Shown: positions 1 to 29,299, counted from the stretch's first letter. The stretch: 64,000 bases of DNA from Misgurnus anguillicaudatus (GCF_027580225.2 NC_073351.2:9838501-9902500); one strand, 5' to 3'. Numbers and translations: made by a program. Notes: generated by a model not told the origin, from the sequence alone.

Positions 1-444
1 TTAATTTAGGCTATTTATTTATTTTTGTCCCATGTGCGCCGATCGGAGACTGATTTCACTACTGATATTCTAGAGCTTTAGTCTCGCGGCTGTCATCAGC
101 AGCGTCTTGCATCGCCCAGTCAGCGGATGGCGGGCGGGTGCGGTTTTGAAAACTGGTCAGAAACGTTGGTGCGGATGGATGGCGGACGGATGATGAGTTT
201 TGTGATGCGGTTGCGGATGAAATAATAGCCCATCCGCGCATCTCTAGTACATGTGGATATTGTGAGATGACGCTGTCCAAGTGCTGAAACTTGCGGAGAG
301 CCGTTTGTAAATTCTTTCTCTCATGTTTGTTACAAATAAAGTCTTTTTACAGTAAAAACCTTTCTTACATACTTGTAAATTATTTTTTGATGATATTTGA
401 AATCCCTCGCGCTTGACGCCTCTACCGCGGCTGGTGTGAACGCA
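1..444. other. Repeat-derived sequence at window start
   Basis: No gene seen. Bases 410-445 (ending GCCTCTACCGCGGCTGGTG and CGCAGCA) closely match 59345-59385, the right end of another repeat in this window, so this is the flank of a repeat that the fold-back at 453 entered. Confidence 0.4.
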
Positions 445-452
445 GCATTAGA

Positions 453-645
453 GCAGGGGTGGGCAATTCTGGTCCTGTAGGGCCACAGTCCTGCAGAGCC
501 CAGCCCCAACCCCAATCAAGCACACCCGAACTTCATTTGCAAGTGATAGTGAATACTTTAATTCGATTTTTCAGGTGTGTTTGATTAGGGTTGGAGCTAA
601 ACTCTGCAGGACTGTGGCCATCCAGGACCAGAATTGCCCACCCAC
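453..645. mobile_element. Fold-back hAT-type MITE, 193 bp
   Basis: The two arms are inverted copies (GGGTGGGCAATTCTGGTCCT on the left, its complement on the right), broken by a short loop. An exact 8-bp direct repeat GCATTAGA flanks it at 445-452 and 646-653. An 8-bp duplication is the hallmark of hAT transposition. It has no coding capacity. Confidence 0.85.
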
Positions 646-892
646 GCATTAGAGGGTGCTGTGATGCATGTAACTGCCAAATACTTGTTTTGGTTGTATT
701 TAGGTCCAAAATAATCACAAGGAACCCAAGTTAAAATGTGAAACGCTGTTGTGTCATTTATCGTCTGTAAACTTAGAGGACTTTGCTGAAGAGATTAATG
801 TGCGATTTAGTGGATTCTGTCAACAAAGCAGTTTTTATAAATGGCATGTGGCCTGGATTTAGAGATATTTAAGCAAAGAACATATGGGGTGG

Positions 893-1127
893 ATCCCAGA
901 CAGGGCTTACCATAGTCCCAAAATAAAAGGCATGTTTAAACTGCCATCATTTTAAAACTTCTTGCATTGACATCTTAACATATCTCAGTGCCATTGTTTT
1001 GTTTTAAGATACACACCAGTATTGTTAACTTTGTAAGGTTTGTTTGTAAAAATGACTTAAAAGGTCCTAAAATGACTAAGACATAGTCCCAGATTAATCT
1101 AAACCCTGTCCAGGAAACTTCCCAAAA
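893..1127. repeat. Copy of a dispersed fish repeat
   Basis: Runs from a CAGACAGGGCTTA motif to AAACCCTGTCCAGGAAACT and includes CAGTGCCATTGTTTTGTTTT. The reverse complement of the same unit occurs at 25441-26060 (interrupted) and in two halves at 41250-41400 and 42825-42905. Confidence 0.7.
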
Positions 1128-1309
1128 CTATGTGCCGAGATCATTCAGTTAATATCATTAGTGGCTTTAAGCAGATTTTTCATAAACAGATGTACACAAA
1201 ACACTGCCCCAAATAAAATGATATTGACTTGGGTTATTTAAATTTAAAGAAGAGCTTCTGTATCAATCGTGCTTATGGTTAATATTGTCGAGATCAATTT
1301 ATACACACA

Positions 1310-1425
1310 AAAAATGCTGGGTTATTCTCTACCCAGCATTGGGTCAAAAAGGACGAGTGTAATTTAACATATGCTGGGTTGTTTTAACCCATTGTTGGGT
1401 CAAATAAAAATTTTTTGGGTTAATT
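1310..1425. repeat. TGGGTTA-type inverted repeat
   Basis: AATGCTGGGTTATTCT and CTACCCAGCATTGGGTC face each other, followed by a second unit TGCTGGGTTGTTTTAACCCA. This is a short palindromic repeat. The rest of 654-1764 shows no gene. Confidence 0.55.
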
Positions 1426-1764
1426 TCAAACGAGCCACTGTGCTCGTCCACTTTTGTCCCAACGCTGTACCTTCAGTTTTGACACCAATGCAGTGTACGC
1501 AACAAAATTTAAACAGTTTGCAGCAATCGAATAAAAGGAAAAAAGTTTATAATTTAAGAATTTATATAGTTTTCATACTAAATGAAAATACTGCACAATA
1601 GGAAAGCATAAAATGTGTGGAAAAACTAGTGCATTACATTCTTATAGGCGATCTGCACACAGACAAGCGCTTTCAGGTAGATCCATATAAAATTTTTCTC
1701 TTCGCATCTTGCGTCAAACATGACATGTTTAAGGGACTGACAAATGGTAAAAAGAAAGCTTCTC

Positions 1765-4527
1765 ACACTTTAGTAGAACTTCAGTGAGCTTTATTTTCAA
1801 ACAAAAACCATCACAGATGTTAACCATTGCATTTACATCATCACATAACTTCAAACTTTAAAATGTAGCATCACTGAGAACAACGCCAATTGAAATGACC
1901 AAATTTCAAAAAGAAAAAAAACTCTTAAATTTAGTTTTTAATTTTAATATGCAATATCCAACTGGTGTTTGCTTAAGCAAAAAGAAAATCTCAAATTTAA
2001 GGGTAAAGTTTAGAGATTGAATTTTCCTTACCCCAAAACTCCCAAGTTGTTGATTTCAATTTTTGGTTTGCCAATTATTTCCCATTAACACCCACCCCGC
2101 CCATCCCCAACCCAGACTGATGCATCCTAATATTCCTGTACACTTAACAGCCCATTGTGAAACTGCCAAGTGCAAAGAACCAAGATGCATCAGGGCAGCA
2201 AACATCCCAACCAACGACCCACCCGAGCAAAAAAAAAAAAAATATTCTGAAGAATGTGTGGATTTGTTAAATAAGATCAAATGTATATACGAGGGGAAAC
2301 TGTAATATTTTAACCAGGTGAGATGTTCTCCACATCATTCTTCCAAAAACCAACCAGAAATAAAGTGAAATTAAAACCCCAACCACTGCAGTAAAAAGCA
2401 CAGCACATTCAATAAGATGCTGCTTTACAACATTTCAACAATGCACAGTGATTTTCACAGCAGTGACTTTTGCAAAACACTGGGCTGCTGCCAACAAGCC
2501 CATTAACTCATACTCTCTTCTTTAAAGCAGATTTTTTTAAAGGTCCAAAGAAAGTAGTTGACTAGACATGGGGCATCTGTGCTTTTAAAGAAGAAGAGAA
2601 TACAAGCTTAGATTCAAGCAGTGCTACTGTGGCAATGTTGCATGTTATGTAACAAAAGTCACAAAACTTTTTTTGCTTAATTTTGTAACCCGACAGCCAG
2701 AAGTCAAACCTTGCTTGTACCTGAAAACTCCATGCAACATTCCACAGCAGACAATGCCGACCAATTGAATATAAAAACATCTCACCTCTATTTAACTTTA
2801 AATGGGGAACAATGTTAGAGCAAATTTAAATGCGCCAAATTATCACAGAAGGCAAAAAATTGCATCCTTCCCAACCCCCTGCCCACCCCAAAAACGCCAT
2901 GGGTCAAAAGCAGCAGAAGAGCTCAAGTGTATCAAACAAGCCCCCGTTTCAATCCCCCAAAATAAAAAGCAAATCATTCAAGGCTATTAGTGTTAGGGGG
3001 AAATAAATATTCTGCTTTAAAAAAAATCATTTGGTTTTCAGCACCCATGTTAAATACCCACATCCCTGCCACAATACCCCCCCCAAAAAAAAAATCAATT
3101 TCGACCTGAACACTTTTGCCCAAGCCGAGGAAGTGCCTCCAATCCCGCATTATTGCCCGACCCCTGAACTACTACAGTCCAAAATAAGTGCAGCCCACAC
3201 TTCAAAGGTTTAGATTCTTCTGTTAAATCTGTGCAGCATCTTAAGTACATGGTCTTATTACAGAAACAAAGCCAGCTGACTTACGGTGCACTATCATTTC
3301 TTTGCCGCTACATTGTGTCAGACCATTTTTTCCCAATTCTTGGCATCCAGTTTTTTCCTTTTTTCCCCCTAATAGGAACGTCCAAGTCAATCCCACCACC
3401 CCATACGGTCTATATAATAAAGTCATGTCCTAGCGCCAACGGCAGTGAACGCAGACCCAAGTAACAGCTACACATCCCGCTCTACGTTTTTGCACATTGC
3501 CAATTTGAGCTGCACTGCAGCAAGTAGCACTAATACATGATGAAAATATTAAATTACCTCTATGATCAGAGTCACCCAGGCAAGGGACCCTGCCGAGTGC
3601 CTCGTAAGTCAGCGTTACAAGCAAAACGCTGGATAGGCCTCGTGTTTTTTACAACCCTTAACTGAGGCCGTTAATTTCGGCTATCCATATCAGGAACTCG
3701 TGTCAACACTGGGTAATGGATGGCGGTTATTAATTTAAAGTACACGCGAGTGCAAATTGGACCGACTGCACCATCTGCTGAAACCTAAATAGAGTACTCG
3801 AACAAAATGCTTTTTCGGATTAAACGAAACTAGTCCAAATTGTCTTACTAGGGTGGTGCGCTGCCTTTAAAGGTTTAACCTTGGCTAAACTTTCCCATGA
3901 TGGAAAGAGATGCGCGAAAAAAAGTGCCGTCCAGTGCTGACAGAATCCTGTATTGAAGATCGTATTTCCATTCTTCTCAAAAGTCATCCAGCCTTTTAGC
4001 TCGTTTTAAAACAATCTATTAAAAAAACAAATAAAGTATTTACAAAATGTTTACAATGTGCCAAATCTGTATAAAATGGCACATTTAGGACAGAGTGCCT
4101 ACCCAACAAGAATGCAAAAAAAAAAAGGGAAAAGAAACCACATTCATCTGAAAGGGAAGTCCTCATGGCCATGAGAAAAGGCTGGTGTGAGTCTGATCAA
4201 GTCTTTTAGTGTTGGCTCGCTGAAGACTGAGGAGGAAAGAGTTATGGGTCTCTAGAGGGATGACATGTCCCATGAGCGGATGAAGGAAAAAGCCACAGAG
4301 AACTTCGTGGGGCTTTTGAAAGTTTGCCACAGGAACGTTAACCCCCATCACTGTTGCCATGCTCATCGCTGATATCATCTCAGTTTTCACGCCAGGGACT
4401 GCACAAATCACATTTGCTGCCCTACCTGCTCGCTCGCTGTAAAGTCCTCTTCTTAACCGCCCCTAAAATCTGAGGCAAATTCAAAAATGATCTTCTGATG
4501 TCAAATGGGAGATGCTGACAAGCACTA
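1765..4527 (-). other. ddx6: ddx6 terminal exon, long 3' UTR
   Basis: A strong acceptor (long T/C tract ending TTTTAG) at 4528 follows the donor after the stop codon. From there to an AATAAA on the minus strand (plus 1790-1795) the sequence is non-coding and largely free of window repeats, as expected of a 2.7-kb 3' UTR. A Pumilio-type motif TGTAAATA (minus strand) lies at 4037-4044. The extent is inferred, not shown by a transcript. Confidence 0.6.
1790..1795 (-). terminator. Likely ddx6 polyadenylation signal AATAAA
   Basis: TTTATT on the plus strand, AATAAA on the minus strand, at the end of the repeat-poor 3' UTR. Cleavage would fall near 1765-1775. Confidence 0.45.
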
Positions 4528-5038
4528 CTAAAAGCAAAAGAAAGAAAAAAAGTGATGGGAAATCAGATTATTACTTTCGAACAAGTTAGACTGCTTATTA
4601 AGGCACTTGTTACAAATGACTAGAAACGTGAGCAGAGGTATAGGGCGACAGCGGGGTGTGTAAATGTGCTTGTGGGCGATGAGTAATCATTTCTTTTCAC
4701 GGTTGATAAATCCTCGCGTCCCCTCTTTCCTTCCTCGAAGTGATTTGAAGTCTTCAGGATTGAAAAAAATCTTGGTGCAACAGTCCTTTATTAGGCCATG
4801 AGTCCTTGCCGATTATTGGGTCGTCACATTCCTCGTGGTGGCACAAGACAACAAAGGAGGGGGAAGAGGAAGACGGACAGAAGAATAAAAAAAAATCCCC
4901 CATTCCATAGACACAGTAGGGGGAGAAAGTGGAGATAGGGGACAAAAGATTGGTGATCTGGAGAAGGTAGAAAACAAGAAATGTTAGAAAATCAAAGTAA
5001 AAATTTTTTTTAAACAAACATCTAACACCATTACTTCA

Positions 5039-5460
5039 GCCCCGTCCCAAATGGCACACTCTGGACTTGTGGACCACGTCAGAGTCCACACTTGGATGAC
5101 ATCATGTAGTGCAGACCTTAGGGACCCTTAACGCGAGTCCAAGAGGGCGCAACGGAGTTGTATTTTGGGACAGACGCCGAAATAGGAAAAGAAGTTGCCC
5201 ATCAGTGTGAACTCCTCCCTTCGTCGTCTGATTGGTCTGATCGCCCTTTCACAAGGACTTCTGGGTTGGTAAAGTGCATGAAGCCTGCTGCATTGTAGGC
5301 TTCGCAGAAGAACGGATCAAGGGTTCAAAGGGGTTGCTGATGAGCACACTTCGGAGCGTAGATGGGACACCCTACGAACTCATAGATTCGTAGACGACCA
5401 CCCGCAATTTAAGGCCACAAGACCGAAAGTTCACATGAAGTGCGCCATTTGGGACAGGGC
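5039..5460. mobile_element. MITE with GCCC(C/T)GTCCCAAATGGC terminal inverted repeats
   Basis: The left end GCCCCGTCCCAAATGGCACA is repeated in reverse complement at the right end (about 20 of 21 bases related). 422 bp, non-coding, inside the ddx6 3' UTR intron (4528-5532). I could not find a clear target duplication. The rest of that intron shows nothing. Confidence 0.75.
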
Positions 5461-5541
5461 CTTGCTCCCAAAACCAATCTTAACATGCAAACCTTTTGAC
5501 AATCACACTTGAGTAAGCCACAATAAACTCACCTCTCCTGC

Positions 5542-22421
<16,880 letters not shown>

Positions 22422-24090
22422 GACTTAAATATATTTTCTCTTCCAAACGGTGAGTAACAATATCAGCGGCGATAATACTTATCCTGACGGGTTTGCAAAA
22501 TTAATTAGCAAATTCCCACACCACTCTTAGTGTCCGAAGCGCACAAAAAAGTTAAAGCAATATGTTTGACCAGGTCCTTTTTTCTTAATATGCAAGTCTG
22601 TTGTGGTGCATCTCAACATGAATGTCATTCAAGCAACAGTTTAAAGATATTATATGCAGGAAGATTTGATTATCCTTCAACGAACGAATGAATCCGGTCT
22701 CCGCAAAAGGAACGTTTCACAGACCGAGGGCCTGAAAGCCAGTGTTAGTCTTTTCTATTTTTCTGTCCATTCCTTTCTCTCCCAAGCATTGAAGATTTTA
22801 AAGTTTTCCACCTGTAAGAAAAAAAAACCATTAAAGCTCATAACATGGATGTATCAAACAAAACTAACAATAGTTAATGTGACTTCAATGCACGGGTACC
22901 GTACAACAATTGCATGGGGGTCAAGAGACGAAATTCTGTATAAACAATGAACAATAGTGCAACATAGATACATTAAAAGTTATTTTATTAAGCGTTTTAT
23001 TAAGTGCTTATTTCATGTACATGTAAAATGTAAAAGAGAAAAGAACTAGCTCTGACAGAAGGTGTAAGTCAAATTTAAGACCATTTGTAACCAAGCTGCA
23101 AGACTCAACAAAAAGTCCAAACAAACTGTAATGGGTCCAAGTTCTTAGATGTCAAACGTAATGGCAACAGCACCTGGCACAAAGTCAAACTTTCTTTATA
23201 TGAAAACAGGCCAATTAGTAAATGAAATACTTTAGTTTTACCTAATTACTTATAAAGAAAGCCTAAACGCATACACGCTTTAGTAATGTTTTAGTAAAAC
23301 GCGTACAGCAGTACTCCGAGCTGGGAACCCTAACGTTAGTTAAAAATAACCAGCGAATGCGGTTTAGCTGGCAGGTGTTAACGGAGACCATGACACTCAA
23401 AACTCAGATAAACAAAGAAATTGTGTTAATATCAATGCAACCAATCAAATATTTCTATAATTTGATTCACATTATTCATTTCAACTTTAGTTTCCTACGC
23501 GAAAATCGCTTTCTGACGGCTAGTGCTAATGTTAGCTACGCAGCTAAACTGACAATCGGGGCTTTTTAACAAACAGCTAAAATTACATGGAAATAAAAAC
23601 AAATAAACATAACACAATTTTAAAACATCGTCTGCCATTTTCAGTACAATTTAATTATAAAACGGTAAAAAAACAGCACTGTTTAATGTTGGTGCTAGCG
23701 CGTCCACATACAGGCCTGCACGCGCATTAAATCTCTCAGACTCTCCGTTGCAGGTTAGAAAGGAAACAAAGATTCATTTTAACAACGGCCTTAAAGTGTA
23801 TATAAAATAACACTTTAAACAACATTTAAAGCCTTTGGCTGAACGCAGTACATGAGCCAAGTATAAAGCTGCATTACCAGAGATGACAATGTAAACATAC
23901 GATCACAAAGACAAACACGAATTGAACTAAAACGTCACAAATCGTTAAACAACTGTAATTGTGACATTTGGTATACTTACAAGCGGTGGTTGATAATCTC
24001 TCTCCGTGTATTTGTGTTTGTAAGTTTGAAGTGTAGAGTTGTGACATATATTTGGGGGTGTAAAGCGAGTGTGCAAGATGGCTCCCAATC
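22422..24090 (-). promoter_or_regulatory. ddx6: ddx6 5' UTR, intron 1 and promoter-proximal region
   Basis: A 5' UTR exon probably ends at 23981 (CCACCGCTT then GTAAGTATAC). It joins an acceptor at 22811 (poly-pyrimidine tract, TTACAG) that opens a 390-base 5' UTR before the ATG. The intron (22812-23980) contains no repeat that I can match elsewhere in the window and no coding sequence. The exact transcription start cannot be seen; it should lie just above 24060. Confidence 0.6.
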
Positions 24091-26640
24091 ATCTTTAAAC
24101 CCTCCCATAAGCAGTCACATGAGAGCCCTGTCTAATAAAAAACACTCGTATTAGATTTACTATATTAAAATATTTCTTTTTTTATGTGAAATGCATGTTA
24201 ACTATATTTTAAGTGTCTTAAGGGCTCTTCGCATTTTTATTTTTGTATATTGTGTAGGTATGAGGTCATTTTTTAAAATCTCAAATTACATATTTTCCTT
24301 AAAAATATATCGTTATAATTACATTAATATCATTACTTAATTCTTACCGTAGGTCTGATTTATTTTAACTTTGCTTTTGATACAAACCTGAATTCAGCTG
24401 GCATGTGAAAAATATCTTTAAGAGATCAACCCACCTGAGCTTCTCTAATTGATGATGTATGCCTTAATTTTAAAGAGAACTTTAATTTATTATGGTTACT
24501 TAAATGAAGATGTTGCCTTTTTGCTCTTTGTTTTTAAGATGTAATACTTATTTCATGAGTATTGAGGATGTGCACGTGCAGGAATGCCTTGATTGAAACA
24601 CCTGTGGACTTTACAGGTACTTAATTATTTGCTTTAGGTAGCTGAATGACCAATTAGACCAATATAAACTGAAAAGGAATGAAGGGATGACGCATTTGTG
24701 TATGTTAAAAGTTAAAGCAATATTATAAAGCCATTGAAAAGGGTTTGAATATAGCTTTCTTAGAAAGTAACCTTAAAAACAAATTTCATTTTTATTATCA
24801 ACTGTGTAAATATGTGTACTGTTACACCCATGTCAATATAATCACATTGAGCATGCAAAAGTTAAGAGTTTATTGACTGAGTGTTATTGCATGTAAAATC
24901 AAATACACCCATCATACCCGAATTTTGTAATACGTGCCAGCAAAGGACAGTTTAGATTTAGGTATTATAATCATACATTGACTTTCACAATGAAATGTTA
25001 AACATAATAATGTAACCCTGTCTACAGTCTCATAATCAGCAAACTCAACAAACAGCTAAAATTACGTGGAAATAAAAAATATAAACGTAAAAAATTACTT
25101 CAATTGGTAACGCCTAAAATCAGATTTTTTCACTTAAAGAGAGAAAATTTAAGTTTATAAAACTTACTTTTTTAAGTAAGAGCAGCTTTCACATTTTTAC
25201 AGTGTACTCAGTCAATATTAAAGATATCAAGATTATATTTTCACAGAATGTTCTTTACATTATGCAGGATGGTTTTATGTAGAAAACAGTAAATCACAAA
25301 AAAATTACTTTAGCTGTTTTATTCATAGACTGGGTCACAATTAGTTTTGTGTCAGTACTTCCTGGAAACATGGTTGGTTGACTTCCATGTGCATTGTGTT
25401 CATGTGCATGTGTGTTATATTTATAGTACCACTACACCCTAAGGGGCAGTTTCCCGGACAGGGTTAAGATTAATCCGGGACTAGGCCTTAGGTACACTGT
25501 AAAAAATCCGTAGAAATTGCAGTTGGGTTGCCGGTAACTTACCGTAGATTTAAATTTATGTTATTTACTGGCAACATTTAGTTCAAAGTTAAATGAACAT
25601 TTAACATTTAAAAGTCTTTGTCTTTACAGAGTTAAACTAAAAAACAGTATCAAGCAAAACATTCTGGGAAACAAAATCTGAAGCAAAAAACAGAAAAAGG
25701 TTGATGATGATTTCTGGTTCCCAGAATGCTTTGCATGAGGCTGTTATTATATAGTTTTATTCTGTAAAGATAAAGACTTGTTAATATTTAAAATTTATTT
25801 AAATTTGAACAAACTCTTGCAAGTAAATAACATAAATATAAATCTACGGTAAATTACCGGCAACCCAGCTGCATTAACATTGTAATTTCTACAGAATTTT
25901 TTTACAGTGATAGGCTATACTAAGACATTTAAGTAGTTTTTACAAACATACCTTACAAAAAACAATACTGGTGTGCATCTTAAGACAAAACAATGGCACT
26001 GATACTGTACGTGTTAAGATATGTCAGTAATATGTTTTTAAATTAAGGCATTTCTGGCAAACCACTTTATACGTATTATCAATGTTTCTTTTGAACTAGC
26101 CACCATTTGCCAAGAAAACATACATTTTCAAAATATCCATTTAATAAAACTTAAAAAAAAACTTTTCTAGAAATATGTAAACACAATTTATATTTGTCTT
26201 CAAAACTAATGTAGACACGCATTTAAGCATAATTAGTTGATAAGGTTTTGGTAATGGAATGAGAAAAAGCAATTTAGTCAAGTATGTCCAAAACATCTGT
26301 GTGAATGTGACCTAAATAAAGTGACAGGTTACTTTAACTTGGCCAGATTATGGAGAAAACCATAGAGGTGTTAAGAATTTGATCTGCCGGGTGGTTAAAT
26401 GAAAACCATGTTTTTTGCAAGAATGGCAAGTATAGAATCTGACTGAATTAAGATTGTGGGAAAAAGATTTATGTAAAGCAAGTGTGTGGGCTGCATTGTT
26501 CTTTTCTTTTTTGAAAACCATAAACCTAGTGAAAGTTTAAAGAGGTGTGTCTTGAGACTTATAGCGTAAATGATCCGTCAATTGGTGAAGTGGTTCACGA
26601 CCTAAAAATCTCACATTGTTTCCTCTTTGCTGGAGCAGAG
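24091..26640. other. ddx6-cxcr5 head-to-head spacer
   Basis: About 2.5 kb, AT-rich, no coding sequence. 24120-25440 shows nothing specific. 25441-26060 is a dispersed repeat interrupted by a palindromic element. The last about 580 bases before the cxcr5 start are not repeat-like by eye and are the best place for a cxcr5 promoter, but no definite motif can be named. Confidence 0.4.
25495..25909. mobile_element. Long palindromic element, 415 bp, CACTGTAAAAAA ends
   Basis: Arms pair over much of their length: CACTGTAAAAAATCC..., GGTTGCCGGTAACTTACCGT, TTATGTTATTTACTGGCAA at the left, and the complements ...AAATTACCGGCAACCC, TTTTTTTACAGTG at the right. Flanks (CTTAGGTA, ATAGGCTA) resemble each other only loosely. 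It lies inside a copy of the 893-1127 repeat family. Confidence 0.75.
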
Positions 26641-26664
26641 GACGCACACTTTTAAGACAATAGT

Positions 26665-26721
26665 ATGGTTGCCCACATTACCATGAACATGGACGAGATA
26701 ACAGACATTGCCGTTTTTGAA
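26665..26721 (+). CDS. cxcr5: cxcr5 exon 1, coding part
   Basis: Nineteen codons, MVAHITMNMDEITDIAVFE, in phase 0 at the GTGAGT donor. The short first coding exon before one large exon matches the human CXCR5 gene plan. Confidence 0.85.
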
Positions 26722-28932
26722 GTGAGTATTTCAAAGTTTCTTTACGTTTGGTTTTTTATTACATTAGTTTTAATTATTTACTAGATTTTGTTTAGATAGT
26801 CATTACAAATTCAACTGCCGAAAATCTGTCTAAGCTCCATTGATTAGGAAAAAACACTTTATACAAAAAATAATGACCATGTCTGCAAAAACCCAGCTAA
26901 TGTCATTTCTGTGTGATTTCCATAAAATCATCCTACATAATGTAAAGTGTATTCTGTGAAAATATCACCTTTATATCTTTAAAATTGACTGAGTAAGATC
27001 ATGTCAAAGATTAGAAGTTAAAGTGAAATCAATGTAAAACCAAACTTTGATAAAAAATCTCATTATCAGATTATGAGATCTGAATCTATACTGTAATAAA
27101 CATGCAGCATGAAGTTAAAACTTGGTTTTGAAGTCAAATCAACCTACAACTTTAAGTTTTGCTTGTGATAAGTTGACATGACAATTTATAAAAACAAGTT
27201 GAAATTGTTTAACTTATATTTTTATGCTACTTAAACTTATCAAGTTATGTTGATTTGACAAAAATACTGCATGTTTTTTAAGAACAAAAGATATACGCCT
27301 ACATTTGTAATAATACTGGATAGTTTTAAAATATTTACTATTTTTTATATTTTTCCATAATTTTGTGTTCATTCTAGTATTGTCCTAAAATCAATTTTTA
27401 AATACTAAAAATCAGGAAGTAAGATGTTTACTTTTAATAACATCCTGTGAACATGACAGGTGGACCGCAGCATATTGTGGAGTAAAACAAAATAAATGTG
27501 AAATCCTGGCTAAAAGCCTTTGTTATTTATTATATAAATCTGTGGTTTTCTACATAAAATCTTCCTACCTACATAATGTAAAGAACATTCTTTGAAAATA
27601 TAATCTTGATATTTGTAATATTAACTGAGTGAGACCACGTCAAAGATTGAAATCACTGATTGAAATCAAACTTTGATGCTTCTGATCTCATCATGATTAT
27701 GAGACTTTAGCCTGGATTTCACAGACAGGGTCACAAATACCCTTTAATTAAGCTTCTATTAATTTATCACCATTTAAAAATGTAAAGGAACATTTGATTG
27801 TTCAATATTGGTGTCTGTTATTAATGCAAAATATATCTTTTCTTATTTTTAGAACTTTGAATACACTGACTTGGGATATGAAAACGTGACAGAGAACCCA
27901 TTAGATATGAGATCGTATACATGTGACAATACGACCTCACTGCACCTATTTCACACCGTGTTACAACCCCTTATATTTGGTTTGGTGTTTGTCCTGGGTC
28001 TGGCTGGAAATGGCCTCCTTCTGACGGTCCTACTGAAGCGCTGGAAAAACCTACGCATCACAGAGATTTACCTGGTACACCTGGCATTAGCTGACCTTCT
28101 CCTCCTCCTCACTTTCCCATTTGCAGTCACTCAAGGGGTGGCCGGGTGGGTTTTCGGAGAGTTTCTTTGCAAGCTAGTTGGCCTCATCAATCGCCTAAAT
28201 TTGGTGTGTGGGAGTTTGCTTTTGGCATGTATTGGCATCGATCGTTACCTCGCTATTGTGCATGCCATCCCCAGCCTCCAGAGTCGTCGGCCTAAGATCG
28301 TTCATTTCACCTGTGGGCTGCTCTGGCTCCTCTGCCTATCTGTGTCCATACCCAACATGGTGTTCTTATCTGTGGCAGCAAGGGATGATGACGGACGCAC
28401 CCGGCTCTCCTGTACTTATAACAGTCATCGCGAACATGCACGCCACTGGAAGTGGATCAACCGATTTTTCACACACCTGCTGTGCTTCTTCCTGCCTTTA
28501 ATGGTCATGGTATACTGTTACAGTGCCATTATCATCACTCTGTACCAAAGCCAAAAAAGTCTGGAGAAGCAGGGGGCTATGCGGCTGGCCCTGCTGGTTA
28601 CACTAGTGTTCTGCTTGTGCTGGCTGCCATTTAACATCTCTATTCTGATTGATACATTGGTAAAGTGGGATGCCATCTCTGTGGACGATTGCCATGTTCA
28701 AACAATGTTGGAACAGACAATTATAGTCACAGAAAGCATTGGCTATACCCACTGTTGCTTGAATCCAGTCCTTTACGCCTTCATAGGGGTACGTTTCCGG
28801 CGAGACCTCCTGCAGTTGATAGCAAAAAGGAAGTTTTTGCGCTTATGCCTGTCAGGGCCGAGAGTTGAAAGTCAGCGGAGTGTGTCTGTTACAGAAGCTG
28901 CGACCACAACAACAAGCAGCCACTATTTCTAA
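26665..28932 (+). CDS. cxcr5: C-X-C chemokine receptor 5, two coding exons
   Basis: CXCR5 is the seven-helix, Gi-coupled receptor for CXCL13 that guides B cells and follicular T cells (family knowledge). Exon 1 codes from ATG 26665 to 26721 (19 codons, donor GTGAGT). Exon 2 is 27853-28932. Together 378 residues; human CXCR5 has 372. Seen: possible N-glycosylation at Asn-30 (NVT) and Asn-45 (NTT), Asn-72 of TM1, Asp-100 of TM2 (LALADLLL), DRYLAIV at 149-155, CWLP at 275-278, NPVLY at 323-327, paired extracellular cysteines (43 with 299, 125 with 206), and a Ser/Thr-rich tail. Two more in-frame ATGs follow in exon 1 (26683, 26689), so the start is uncertain by 6-8 residues. The neighbours ddx6 and bcl9l fix it as CXCR5 rather than another CXCR. 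Confidence 0.94.
26722..27852 (+). other. cxcr5 intron 1
   Basis: 1131 bases, GT-AG. It holds an imperfect fold-back at 27133-27259 (arms GTCAAATCAAC and GTTGATTTGAC). Two stretches (26930-27010 and 27540-27640) resemble each other: both run from a TACATAATGTAAAG motif to a GACTGAGT or AACTGAGT motif. No other gene is seen. Confidence 0.5.
27853..28932 (+). CDS. cxcr5: cxcr5 exon 2 (all seven helices)
   Basis: Acceptor TTATTTTTAG, then NFEYTDLGYENV. Uninterrupted to TAA at 28930-28932. All transmembrane segments and the C-terminal tail are in this exon. Confidence 0.95.
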   Translation, partial: NFEYTDLGYENVTENPLDMRSYTCDNTTSLHLFHTVLQPLIFGLVFVLGLAGNGLLLTVLLKRWKNLRITEIYLVHLALADLLLLLTFPFAVTQGVAGWVFGEFLCKLVGLINRLNLVCGSLLLACIGIDRYLAIVHAIPSLQSRRPKIVHFTCGLLWLLCLSVSIPNMVFLSVAARDDDGRTRLSCTYNSHREHARHWKWINRFFTHLLCFFLPLMVMVYCYSAIIITLYQSQKSLEKQGAMRLALLVTLVFCLCWLPFNISILIDTLVKWDAISVDDCHVQTMLEQTIIVTESIGYTHCCLNPVLYAFIGVRFRRDLLQLIAKRKFLRLCLSGPRVESQRSVSVTEAATTTTSSHYF

Positions 28933-29245
28933 GGAACAGCTGAGGTTTTTGAAACAACTATACTTTTTGAACTAACAATTTTATTGTACATGCAACATAT
29001 GGATCTTTGAATTGCCAATCAGCAAATCTGCAGTGTCATCCCTGCATTAATTCTCTGTACATTGCCTTAACCCAAGGATGGACACAGCAATGCACACAAT
29101 GTGACTATATAAAGAAAATTAAGCTTTTGCATCATGCCTAACTATAGTGCTTGCATTGTGTATTATACTGTACTGACCCTTGTCCAAATTACATTAAATG
29201 TCATTTACTTTCAAATGATTTTGAAATAAAAACTTAATACAAATG
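28933..29245 (+). other. cxcr5: cxcr5 3' UTR with poly(A) signals
   Basis: Non-coding AT-rich sequence after the stop. ATTAAA at 29193-29198 and AATAAA at 29225-29230 are candidate signals. The bcl9l 3' UTR comes from the other side, so the two genes converge within about 550 bases. Confidence 0.55.
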
Positions 29246-29299
29246 AAGCATTGGTTATTTTTTTGTGATGTGATTCCCAAGTCAAACCACCCCCCCCAA

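Noticed and set aside
28208..28868. Short plus-strand frames inside cxcr5
   Set aside because: Shifted-frame shadows of the receptor exon.
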